A stretch of DNA of 64,000 nucleotides, from the NCBI GenBank assembly GCA_022457155.1, contig JAJGOT010000113.1:1051001-1115000 (forward strand), given 5' to 3'. Both the position numbers and the translations under genes were made by a program. The notes under the pieces are model-generated. The model was given only the letters and a program-made list of their open reading frames with translations. It was not told the DNA's origin and did not search any database. Source of the DNA: Cladopsammia gracilis. Lineage: Eukaryota; Cnidaria; Anthozoa; Scleractinia; Dendrophylliidae. Positions 22,980 to 32,935 of the stretch are shown here, piece after piece. Within the stretch, counting starts at the first letter, position 1. Every line of letters starts with the position of its first letter.

Positions 22980-23110
22980 TTCGCGGGCGCGAGTGTGTGT
23001 GTGTGTCACACAGGACCGCGCGTCACATCGTGGTGTGTCACACAGGACCGCGCTCCGTCGCGCAGGACTAGCTCGCGGGCGCGTATGACGTTGCAAAACA
23101 TGCGCATACG
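22980..23110. other. Short CpG-rich stretch
   Basis: A dense CG island in an AT-rich region with a duplicated phrase TGTCACACAGGACCGCGC (about 23007 and 23036). It could be a promoter of the repeat to its right or a repeat end. No gene start is supported. Confidence 0.35.
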
Positions 23111-23239
23111 ACGTCATGTAGAAACCAAAGCGAGGCTTTGTTTTTTGCGCGGTTACACGGCCGAATGTCACGTCAGCTAGAAAAACACTTTGATTGTCTG
23201 CTGTGTTTACTGAGCGGAGAAAACGGTTGAAATTATAAG

Positions 23240-25260
23240 TCGTTATTTTCCTGCATTTTTTCGCGGTTTGCTACTCAAGACAGTGATACTCAGAAGCCGC
23301 TTTAGTGGAAAAAGAAGAGCTTCCTGGGATAAAATCTTGCTTCGGGGAACGTCATACATTTTTCAAAGCGGGGAGATGTTTGATTTTATTACGGAATCCA
23401 GTACCACAGGAGCGGAGAAAACGGACACTAAAACTCTCGAACGTTATGAATATGACGGCAAACAACCTTTGCCGAAGAGGAGAAACACTGGACATCGGAC
23501 AAACAAACATAAGCAGAAAAGCAAGTAACGTCTAAATGTGATTTGCAAAAATTGTTTAGTTTAATAATAAGACTTAAGCTTAAGCTTCAGTTAAATATGT
23601 TAATTTTACCCGAAGAATTTTCTCCAAGTTTTTGCATTCAGAGCTAAATTTACAACTTTGAATATCCGTGGTTTTGGCAATGAAGCGAAACAACGCTCTG
23701 TTTTTGATTTTGCGAAAAATTCCCGTTCTGATTTTATTTGTTTACAAGAACCTTTAGCGACAAGACAAAATGCGATAATTCTCTGACAGCTACATGAAAT
23801 GGCGCGGTAAAAGGTTCTGGTCGCCCGCTCTTGGTAAACAAGGCGGCGTTGCCATTCTTGTCGCTGAAAATACTGATTTCAAATGTTTACAATGGAAAAA
23901 AGATTCTTCTGGTAGAATTGTTAGTGTTTTAACTGATTTCGACGACACGAAAATTAATTTGGTTTTATACTTATGCACCCACGAATCCAAGTGAACGTAC
24001 TTTTATGACACAATTCATGAATATTTTTTCCGAACTCTTTTAAAATTATTGCTGGCGATTTTAACTGCATTGAAAACGTTTCTGATAAGTTTGGAGGAAA
24101 TCCTACAATTTCCATGGATTTGAAAGATCTGCACAGTGTTCTCTGGCGCAAAAAAAAAAACACGGCCGACTGAAAAATACAATGCACATGGTAATAATGC
24201 GGATAAAACTATCGGTACACGTTTGGATAATTTTTTTATTGCTCAGGACTTGTATGATTCCTTTTTAAAATTTGAAATTTTGCCTTGTGTTTTTTCCGAT
24301 CATGATTCTGTTGATTTAAGCCGCAATTTGCATAATTCATTTTCCCGTGGACCAGGACTTTGGAGGCTAAATTTAGAATTTGATGTTTGCGATATGATCT
24401 CAGAAATTATTAAGAAACATGCATTGTACTGGAAAGCATTTACTTTCATTCAAGCTTTGTGGGATTTTCTTAAAGAATCTATAAAATTAGTTGCTATAGA
24501 TTTTGGTCGAAGTAAACAACGCGCAACTATAAATTCTTTGATCGAAGCTAAACGGGCTCTTATTGAAGGAGATAGCTCAGCGAAAACCACCATAGAAACG
24601 CTTGAAAGAGAAATTCGGGCCATTAATTTATCCCAAATGAGAGGAAGCCAAATTCGTAGCAGAGTCAAATGGCTTGAAGAAGGTGAAAAACCTACCAAAT
24701 TCACGTGCTCAGAAAAATACTGTTCAATCTATTTATAACTCCGCCGGTGTTGAAGTCTTTTCACAAGATTCCGGCCCATTTCGATTTTTACCGTAATTTG
24801 TACTTGCAAGAACCTGTTAATTTAACAGTCCAAACCGAATTTTTTAACAATCTTGTAAACAGATTAAGTGAGAGCGAAATTTTATCCTGCGAAGGATTTT
24901 TATCTTTGGCTGAAATTACCCACGCAATGCGTGGACTTTCTTCAGGGAAAACCCCCGGTTCAGACGGATTACCTCAACAATTTTTCGCTAAATTCTGGGA
25001 TCTTTTAGGCCCTATTCTGTTCGAAATTATAAATTTAGTTCCGTCCAATTGGAAAATAATTCTCTCAGTGATTCAATGCAAGGAAGCGTGACTACATTAC
25101 TTTACAAGAAAGATGATAAGAAAAACCTCAAAAATTGGTGGCCCGGCCATTTCGCTACTCAATGTTGATAACAAAATTTGTTCAAAAGCTCTTACAAACA
25201 GACTTTCAAAATTGTTACCCTCGATTATTTTCACAATGGCACCGAGAACTCTCGGGACAC
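23240..25260 (+). mobile_element. L1-like LINE, truncated within the reverse transcriptase
   Basis: About 23240-23635 is a 5' untranslated-type region shared with 16435-16810. From about 23635 the frame reads an apurinic-type endonuclease: LNIRGFGNEAKQRSVFDF, DFICLQE, GGVAILVAENTDF, LLAGDFNCIENV, LDNFFIAQD and FSDHDSVDL, the metal-site and catalytic segments of the family. A linker follows (VKWLEEGEKPTKF), then the reverse transcriptase fingers (GLSSGKTPGSDGLP, LLYKKDDKKNLKNWRPIS-like, SKALTNRLSKLLPSII). At least four frame changes separate these pieces, and the element stops near 25250 before the catalytic YADD box. It is a dead 3'-truncated copy. Intact relatives would be needed for mobility. 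Confidence 0.88.
24136..24738 (+). pseudogene. LINE ORF2 fragment, endonuclease C-terminus and linker
   Basis: The longest open frame in the window (200 residues). It covers the end of the endonuclease (TRLDNFFIAQDLYDSF, SDHDSVDLS) and the coiled-coil-like linker before the reverse transcriptase (EAKRALIEGDS and TIETLEREIRAI, then RSRVKWLEEGEKPTKF). It is part of the LINE at 23240-25260, not a host gene. The frame shifts at both ends. Confidence 0.85.
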
Positions 25261-25299
25261 TGTAAGGGACATAAGGAATGACATCACAACACAGTTGCA

Positions 25300-25715
25300 A
25301 ATTGCCCCCCCGGGGGGGGGGGCTGGGACTCTGAGACCCTTAACCTATACTAGACCATTTTAGCTGCATTTTGCAACCCTATTCTAGAATAAACACCGAA
25401 AAATCCTACCCTATCCTAGACCTTTTCTAGACTCACTATTTTGCAGAAACTTGTTCACTATCACAGTCTAAGATACCAGGGGTCAGTAAAAATGTCGTAC
25501 AGCACACCTTGCCGATTTTTCCATTTGCCAGTAAACCTCGTCTAGACTAAATTCTTCATGCAACTGATCAGTTTTGTGGAAAATGATACCCTATTCTAGA
25601 CCAAACATTTCTGATTACTATACCCTATCCCAGACTAAACTGCTTGAAAACCATACCCTTGACAGCGGCACATACCTATATAGCTCATATATGGGAGTAC
25701 CCCCTCCCCCCGGGC
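25300..25715 (-). repeat. Dispersed repeat with CTAGA motifs, between C/G tracts
   Basis: About 400 bases rich in CCTATTCTAGA-type phrases, bounded by G/C runs and GGGAGTACCCCC. It matches 43630-44000 in the opposite orientation (AGTCTAGGATAGGGTATAG and so on). No coding capacity is visible. Confidence 0.8.
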
Positions 25716-26130
25716 AAATTGATTTCTCCCGAATGACCAAATAGAAATTTTCTGCTTTGTGGTGTCATCCGAATATTTGTGAAATACAACAGTCAAAGCT
25801 TGTGACTCTATAATTTAGCTACTGGCAACTCATCATTCAATACCAGAAATGACTAAAGTAATCATGTGCAAACCAGAAAGGACTTTCAAGTGGACCAAAC
25901 GACCGGAAATGAACTTTATAAATAATCCCTTATGGACTAGACTTTCAAGTGACTCATGTAAACCGGAACTGACCTTGTATTATTGTAACCGGAAATGACT
26001 AGCTTTATAATGCAGGATGCCTTGTAACCGGAAATGACTAGCCTCTCAGGATAATATTGTAAACTTTAGGGATTTGTTATTGATGAATAAAACATTTTAA
26101 AACGAAAAAAAACACTTTTGTTTTGTTTAG
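25716..26130. repeat. Degenerate short repeats around ACCGGAAATGACT
   Basis: Between about 25850 and 26050 the phrase ACCGGAAATGAC or a variant occurs at least five times at irregular spacing of 25-60 bases, a decayed minisatellite. No gene seen. Confidence 0.6.
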
Positions 26131-26134
26131 CAGA

Positions 26135-26432
26135 GAAAGCGGTTTGCAAAGTCGTTTTTCCCTGCTTTTTTTCGTGGTTTGCTACTCAAGAGAGGTTTCA
26201 CATTTCAGAAACAGTGAGCTTTTGTGGAATTTGTGCAGTCTAAATGCACTGTGCAGACGGTCGCGTAATAAGCTTACTGTTTTTGAGAATTGCTAAAATT
26301 GAAAAATAGCCTGGTCGTCAATCTTAATTCTAATTATTCTTGTGCTTCCGACCTTTCACCTAGTTAAGCTTATCATCATCGTTTTTGTTCAGAGAGCTCC
26401 GCTGTTAGGCTAAGCCTATCTATATATATTAG
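26135..26432 (+). repeat. Second copy of LINE-associated repeat ends
   Basis: Starts TCCCTGCTTTTTTTCGTGGTTTGCT, like 16435 and 23245, then jumps to sequence matching 17270-17470 (TGCAGACGGTCGCGTAATA, then GGCTAAGCCTATC). This is a short composite of the 5' and 3' ends of the same family. Confidence 0.6.
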
Positions 26433-26728
26433 TAATTCGACTGAGTGGAGTAGACTTCAGGGAGTAATTGGGCGAGTAATTCCAAATAAGCCGACCACTT
26501 AGTGCGAGGACGATTTGAAATTACGAGAACGATTACTTTGATTTGTACGACATGAAGTTCAATTACTAATTAATCGCTGATCAATAACAAAATTCGAGAT
26601 TAGAAAGTCTACGTGGAGGTTTTTGTACTATTCAATTACAAAAAGTTGTAATCGGATAGCCTTAATTGGACAGCCATGTGCACTAATTACATAACAAATA
26701 GGCACATCATCGTGTATAAAAGGAGTGG

Positions 26729-27112
26729 TTAAATTGTTGGGAACAACTTGAAGTGGATGTAAAAAACTGCGATTATAGTTAAAGTAATTAACAGAGAGCT
26801 CATCATCTTCACCAGTCCTGAATTCGGAGTGTCAGTTAAATTAGCCATTAGGAGTTGGGTGTTTAAAGTTATTTTTCCTGTTTTTATTTGTTCAATTCCA
26901 ACTTCGGCTAGAAAGTAGATGAAATGTTCCAACTTCGATTGCCGGGGTGTACAAGGTTGTTCTGCAGACGCTTGTGAAATTGTTTCTATTACGGTTGTTT
27001 TTCTCTTGCAAACATGCAAACATTTAGCAAGGGCCAATCTTGAATAGGCCCTGAAATTGCCCGTTCCGAACTTTATATGAGGACGGGGGTGATGTTTTAA
27101 ATTATAATTCAA
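26729..27112 (-). CDS. Hypothetical 127-residue frame downstream of the 2A/protease remnant
   Basis: An open minus-strand frame beginning MNYNLKHHPRPHIKFGTG and ending with a hydrophobic stretch MSSLLITLTIIAVFYIHF that could be a membrane segment. It follows the protease-like remnant on the same strand and may be a later part of the same element. I recognise no domain, and a chance frame is possible. Confidence 0.3.
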   Translation of the reverse strand: MNYNLKHHPRPHIKFGTGNFRAYSRLALAKCLHVCKRKTTVIETISQASAEQPCTPRQSKLEHFIYFLAEVGIEQIKTGKITLNTQLLMANLTDTPNSGLVKMMSSLLITLTIIAVFYIHFKLFPTI

Positions 27113-27690
27113 TTAAAAATTGGAGGCCATATCACAAGAAAGATCGCATTAAAATTAGTCTGTTTACCAAGTTTGGGGTTGTTCAATGATTGAACAATCC
27201 CAATTGTAGTTTATCTGAGAAAAAAACCTCTTGAAGTGAATTTTGAAGAGACATAAATGGGCCATTGTTAGATGCCATAAACACACTTCCTGTTAATGAA
27301 TCACTGTATTGTAACGTATGCACTTCCTCAAAAATTGAAACAATAACTGGCATATCAGTTAAGAGCAAATAATCATTTGTTCGCACAGAATATCTTATAG
27401 AAGTGTACCGCGGTTATTTCCAATAACCAAAGTATTCTTCAAAGTGGAAGTAGTCCACAAATTAGTCAAATTAATATCTTCTATACGATGGTAAATAATA
27501 GCAGTAAGTGACATTGGCACACATTGGTTACCAGCATTTTCTCCAAAAGAGCGATTTATTTCCTTGACTGGAGTGAGCACATACTGTTGTTGTTGGGTCA
27601 ATGACATCAAATATTATTATACATTGGTGTCACTAGCTCGATTTTGATTGGCTATAAGCACGCAGCTAATTATTGCTTGCTGTTTCTGTT

Positions 27691-27772
27691 ACGTCATACC
27701 TACAGACAATAGTTTTATGCATGCAGAAGTGACGTCATACCTACAGACAATAGTTTTATGCATGCAGAAGTG
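27691..27772. repeat. 41-base perfect tandem duplication
   Basis: The unit starting ACGTCATACCTACAGACAAT occurs twice back to back (27691-27731 and 27732-27772) without a mismatch, so the duplication is recent. It lies in the decayed polyprotein between the MITE and the protease part. Confidence 0.9.
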
Positions 27773-27870
27773 ACGTAAGTTGTTTACTTACAATTTGACT
27801 GCTGTGCATTGATCACTTTTTTGTGCGCGCTCTTGTCTTTACAAGTGCAGCTCAGGAATATGCATAATAA

Positions 27871-28020
27871 AACAATTATTGGATTCGGTTTTCGCATGAT
27901 AGCGATAATTATCAAGGCCTCAGTTTGTGTTATCCGCCTCAGCCTTCGGCTTCGGCAGATAACACAAACTTTGGCCTTGATAATTATCGCTATCATGCTC
28001 AACCTCATCCAATAATTGTT
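27871..28020. mobile_element. 150-base hairpin MITE inside the polyprotein remnant
   Basis: Arms begin AACAATTATTGGAT and pair over about 65 bases (GATAGCGATAATTATCAAGGCC and reverse complement) around a GCCTTCGGCTTCGGC loop. It starts seven bases downstream of the NPGP codons on the coding strand. It produces the mirrored frames at 27809-28015 and 27925-28167. Confidence 0.85.
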
Positions 28021-28203
28021 AATTGTAGGGCCTGGATTTTCCTCCACGTTATTCGCTTGTCTTATAATCAATGGAATATAAATATTGTAGAATGTCATTT
28101 GTGTGAACCAAAACTTCACTTCGTTCCACATTTTATATTGTCCATCAACTTGTTTCAACTTAGGTGAATAAAACACATTCAAATAAAACATCATTAACGT
28201 CAT

Positions 28204-31053
28204 GTTTCAAAATCGTCCTCTCAGACGAGATAAGCGTGACTGCCGATCCTGGATCGATATTGTTCAACTGACATCCCCATAATCTTTTTAATCTTCAGGT
28301 ACGTTTTTTAAAATATCGGTGACTGAGCAAGTGAAATGCTACTCAATATTATTTCCAGTGTCAATATCAGGCCGTGTTAGTATTGCTTTTCAGTGGCTAT
28401 TTAACCCTATTCGGCCTGGGCTTTTTTTGAGTTCCTGAGCCTGGGGGGGGGGGGGCACATTGTGCCCCCCCTTCGTAACTTCAAGAACATTAAGGCTACA
28501 ACAATGAAACCTAGAGGGTAAATAGTACGTCCTGAACTGTCTCCTTTGCGGTCCGCACAATGGAACAATGACGTCATATGACGTAGTTATTAGGTAATTA
28601 GTTATACGGCCGCCATCTTGGATCCGCCATCTTGGATTTCTGAAATTTTTTAAAACCTCTTAAAAACCATCCAAATTGACTCAAAATTACTCAAAACCAA
28701 TAAATAAACGCTAAATAACGTAAAAATATAAGAGTTATACCAATAAACATTGTTTTTCTTCATTCAAAGGTACAAATATGCAAATTTCGAAAAACATGGC
28801 TGTCAAAATCTTGTTGCCATGGAAACATCAAGTCACGTGATCAAAAAATTGTTACATAAAATTGTTGCCAGATAAATTTTAGGAAAAGTCACAAAGTTTG
28901 ATGGCGTTTGAATACATATTAAAGAACTTATGAACGTTTAAATGTTTTAAGTAATATCAAGTGCTTCCTCAGTGAACATCAAGCCGAGTGAATATTGGCT
29001 TGCGTATTAAGCGTATTAGCTTCCCTTGAATTAAAGTGCAATCTGCACAGTCTTCAAGCCAAACGAAATGTTGGCCTGTAGTGTGACCTCAAGAGCTGCT
29101 GTAACGATGAGTAACTACAGGAACAGCCGAAAATGTCAAAAACAACAAAACAGGCCTTTTTATCTCTAACGCAAACGTATCAAGATTTACGACGGATGAA
29201 AACAAATTGATACGGTATAGTACACCAGAACAAGCAATAACTTACCTTGAAAACTATAACGAAAATAAACGCCGTCATATTCTATGAAAACAGACCAAAC
29301 GCTTTATAAACGAAAATCACGACACCCCAACATACCTCGTTCCCAGGCTCTCTCTGCGAACTCCTCCCAGAAGACCATGCGAGACGCGATCACGTAAACC
29401 CACAAACATAAACCCACAAATCAGTCGATAGCATAGTGGGCGGCAAGCCCCCACAAAAACAAGACCTCCCTCTGAGATATAGCGCAATTTACCCTTTATC
29501 TCAGAGGGAGGTCTAGTAACTTCTAACATGCCAATGTAATCGAATCCCTTCTGCTGTCCATTTCTGTTCCACGTTAAACGTGAACTTTTGCACCAAGGTG
29601 TTATAATCTTTAGGCGTGAAAATTAATTTGATGCACGGTTTTAATTAAGATTCTATCTTTATTTATGACGTTTTAGAGGTCTTGCTGCGGCTTGACAGGA
29701 ATTGATTGTGAGAAGAAGCTTTGAAATAAGACGGATTTTATGGGCACAATAAATTTACGTTGTAAAAAGGGGTCCTGATATTAAATACAGCGCAATAACA
29801 GAATAAGTCGGCCTCTTAGATATCTGCAAAACAATAATTTAGATTTTTGTAGGTCTTGTACGACTGAAAAAAAGAGCGGTATGAAAATCAACTCCATCTG
29901 GACTGAAATTTTGTGTATTCAACCTAACAGAAATGTAGCGATTCGGTAATTATCATTCTAGTCGCTAAATTCAGAAGTCGCTCAGAACGGAAACACCGCA
30001 ACCTAGTTGTAGGTACAAATGTGATTTTTTTTTTTTTGCGATAAACAAGACACTTCCATGTGGGCTTTCTTTACTGATGATCATTGAATTTGGAGTTCGG
30101 TGAAATGCGTAGTTCGTATTACAGACGGCTATGACTAAATGTGGATTCCCTCTGTCCGGTAAATTTTTACCTGTGTATGTACGGCTCACACGAAGAAAAT
30201 AGGAAGCAATAAATTGCTGACAGCAAGAAAAAAAGCTGGGCTGGTGTAAACAGAGAAATGTCTAGCACTCGAAAATGGTGACCATTTGTGGGCCGCTTGC
30301 GTAAACGGTAAGAGAAGTTAAATGTTTGCACAAACTGTTCATACATGTAGATTGCTTGTTATGCAATTTACTTACTTATGTTTATTTTCTATACGCACGT
30401 AAAGTAAAATAAACGACGTTGACTTTCTTCCCGACTTTCTTGTGATGTCTTTGAGTTTCTAATACTCACTACAATAGGTACTGCTGTTGTTCAATATGAT
30501 GCAAATAGGTTGCGGGGTATTCTGCAGTTTAGCCAAAATTACGGTTACTCAGCGTCCCGTAATTTTTAACTGGTTACTGTATAATCTTTTAAAAACAATT
30601 CCCGATCCTGTTTGTAGATATTTTTTTTATAGCGTTTACACAAGCCACTCATAAAGCCAGTGAAATCTACGTCCTAAGCCACGTACAATTCAGGCGACAG
30701 AAGAAATGAAACGTATTCCACTGCCCTGGTGCGGTGAAGTATGTTGCACAGTATCCGGCCCAAAATGAATTGTTTTCCGTCTGTTTTTGTATTTTGTTTT
30801 CTTTGCCCAGAGTTTTAAGGAAAAAAAATTGTTTACGAAAGTTTAAGTACAATATAGCGACCAACTTTTCGTGAGTCATGAATGAGATTTTCTTCTTCGG
30901 ACACACCAGATTTTCAAAGTGTTTTAGAACAACAACCGGGAAAATAACTTTCCAGAGCCACACGCTCCTCACACGCTTCTGAGGTACACGGATCTACAAC
31001 CCTGGCCAAAACTCCTGGGACACTACCGAAACAACCCTGCAAAATAATGCATT
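28204..31053. other. Long non-coding stretch, few structures
   Basis: No gene recognised. It holds a G run meeting a C run around 28442-28470, a doubled CCGCCATCTTGGAT phrase near 28611, a strong hairpin at 29463-29513, and scattered short frames (29317-29529, 29971-30189, 30667-30972) without family resemblance or codon-like behaviour. Confidence 0.5.
29463..29513. repeat. Perfect 16-base hairpin
   Basis: GACCTCCCTCTGAGAT at 29463-29478 and its exact reverse complement at 29498-29513, separated by 19 bases. It may be the core of a small MITE or a structured RNA. There is no T run that would suggest a pol III terminator directly after it. Confidence 0.75.
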
Positions 31054-31075
31054 CCCCCCCCCCCCCCCCCCCCCC
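31054..31075. repeat. poly-C tract
   Basis: Twenty-two C residues. It is a likely assembly weak point. Confidence 0.95.
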
Positions 31076-31542
31076 TTAGTGCTATGTTGTCCTTACGGGT
31101 ACAAAATGTTTACACGGCAATTAACCTTGCTGTGGGTGGGGACTGAAATAGCACGTGATAACAACATTCTGAAGCATACCGAGTACTAGGATAAGAATAT
31201 ATTAGGGAAGGGTATATTTTGCGTGCAATTTCAGTTAGTGTCCCAAGAAGTGTTGCTCAGGTTTCTGGCTGGTACTCGTACAAACAGCAGAAATTCAGCC
31301 AGGACTTGTGACCATGTCGCAAGCTTGATGTGACCGATTAACAAGGTCAAGATAACCTGCTTGTATTGTTTCATGACAAAGCTACATGTATTTCTTTGTT
31401 TAACTTATGTTCACATGGAACTGCATTATTAGAATATCTATATAACAAAAGTAAACTCCTGTAACAAATATATAACAAAAGAATTACTGACTTAGCTACT
31501 GCTTGTAGAAACTACTGCTAGCTACTGCTTGTAGAAACAATA

Positions 31543-31543
<1 letters not shown>

Positions 31544-31597
<54 letters not shown>
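31544..31597. repeat. (TTA)n microsatellite
   Basis: About eighteen TTA units. A doubled phrase, GCTACTGCTTGTAGAAAC, directly precedes it (about 31496 and 31520). Confidence 0.95.
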
Positions 31598-31679
31598 GTT
31601 ATCAAGAGAAGTGCTGACTCTACGATCGATGAAACAAAGGGCTCAATATAACTAGTACAATGTACATGACAGAACTTTT

Positions 31680-32612
31680 TGATATGCGGCTCAAAATATT
31701 AATCATGTTACATATCCCAAAAGTGCCCAGGCATACGGTGATGTCAAGTCTCCAACCTGGGTGAACCAGAAAAGATATACAATTGCCAAGATTTTCAAAT
31801 GCAGCTCAAAATAATAATCATGTTATATATCCCAGAAGCGCTCAGGCATACAGCGATGCCAGGACTTCTACCTCGATGAACCAGAAAGCGTATACAACAT
31901 TTGCCTAGATTTTCAAATGCGGCTCAAAATATTAATCATGTTATATATCCCAGAAGCGCTCAGGCATACAGCGATGCCAGTACTCCTACCTGGATGAACC
32001 AGAAAGGATATACAACATTTGCCTAGATTTTAAAATGCGGCTCAAAATATCAATCATGTTATATATCCCAGAAGTGCTCAGGCATACAGCGATGCCAGGA
32101 CTCCTACCTGGATAGACCAGAAAGGATATACAACATTTGCCTAGATTTTCAAATGCGGCTTAAAATATTAATCATGTTATATATCCCAGAAGCGCTCAGG
32201 CATACAGCGATGCAAGGACTCTTACCTGGATGGACCAGAAAGGATATACAGCATTTGCCAAGATTTTCAAATGCGGCTCAAAATATTAATCATGTTATAT
32301 ATCCCAGAATTGCTCAGGCATACAGCGATGCCTGGACTCCTACCTGGATGGACCAGAAAGGACATGCAACATTTGCCTAGATTTTCAAATGCGGCTCAAA
32401 ATAATAATCATGTTATATATCCCAGAAGCACTCAGGCATACAGGGATACCAGGACTCCTACCTGGATGGACCAGAAAGGATATACAACATTTCCTAGATT
32501 TTCAAAATAATAATGATGTTATATATCCCAGAAGCGCTCAGGCATACAGCGATGCCAGGACTCCTATATTTTGCCTAGATTTTCAATTGCAGCTCAAGAT
32601 AATATACATGTA
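31680..32612 (+). repeat. Tandem array of about 118-base units
   Basis: About eight units, each with CGGCTCAAAATATTAATCAT, then TTATATATCCCAGAAGCGCT, CAGGCATACAGCGATGCCAG and CCAGAAAGGATATACAACAT. Starts are near 31687, 31803, 31921, 32038, 32156, 32275 and 32393, with a shortened unit near 32502 and a partial one at the end. The unit length is one more than a multiple of three, so the overlapping 75-89 residue frames here move to a new reading frame each unit. It is satellite-like, not coding. Confidence 0.92.
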
Positions 32613-32743
32613 CACTTACACTGTTAGGTGTGTGAAATCAACATTAATAATTATTTGAGAACTATGCTAGAAAGGCATCACTGCCTTTAGTTACATTTGA
32701 CAAACATTGTTTTTACTTTCCCTATCATACATGTACTAAGGCA

Positions 32744-32935
32744 CTATAACTCTTTTTCACTGCTCCGTGGAAGTATTTGTGAGTGCACCTGAACCATTTC
32801 CTCACAGAATGTAACCTGATGCAACAAGTATGTTACAGCAACATCTTTGTCTTTAACGAAGTTTTGCAATTTATCCACAGGCAGTGATTGAGTCAATCTC
32901 TTCAATGTTTTCCAGAAACCTATGTTCTGTTGACC
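32744..32935 (-). CDS. Terminal exon of unidentified gene
   Basis: 192 bases from acceptor ATGGTTTTCAG to TAG, 63 residues: GQQNIGFWKTLKRLTQSLPV, DKLQNFVKDKDVAVTYLLHQ and so on to SSEKEL. The length of the open frame, the good acceptor and the amphipathic helical content favour a true exon. It has no internal Met-led frame of useful length, so simple ORF searches miss it. Confidence 0.55.
   Translation of the reverse strand, partial: GQQNIGFWKTLKRLTQSLPVDKLQNFVKDKDVAVTYLLHQVTFCEEMVQVHSQILPRSSEKEL

Larger units (their letters stand above)
27183..28203 (-). pseudogene. Element-type polyprotein remnant: 2A-like motif then cysteine-protease-like domain
   Basis: From 28203 the frame runs through hydrophobic residues (YNIYIPLIIRQA) to NVEENPGP (28050-28027), the ribosome-skipping 2A signature with N where D is usual. 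After an inserted MITE (27871-28020) and a frame break, the strand codes SFGENAGNQCVPMSLTAII around 27540. Gly-x-Gln-Cys is followed by a helix, as at the active-site Cys of several cysteine-protease families. Then, after another frame change near 27420, it codes RTNDYLLLTDMPVIVSIFEE and GPFMSLQNSLQEVF. 2A motifs at the start of proteins are known from non-LTR retrotransposons and from some NLR-type genes of marine invertebrates. I infer a decayed mobile-element polyprotein. The protease family and element class are not established. Confidence 0.55.

Noticed and set aside
22995..23180. Frames in the CpG-rich stretch
   Set aside because: Three overlapping frames arise from GC-rich repeats, without domain resemblance.
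32153..32658. Overlapping 75-89 residue frames with a repeated LKILIMLYIPE phrase
   Set aside because: They are translations of the 118-base tandem array in rotating frames.
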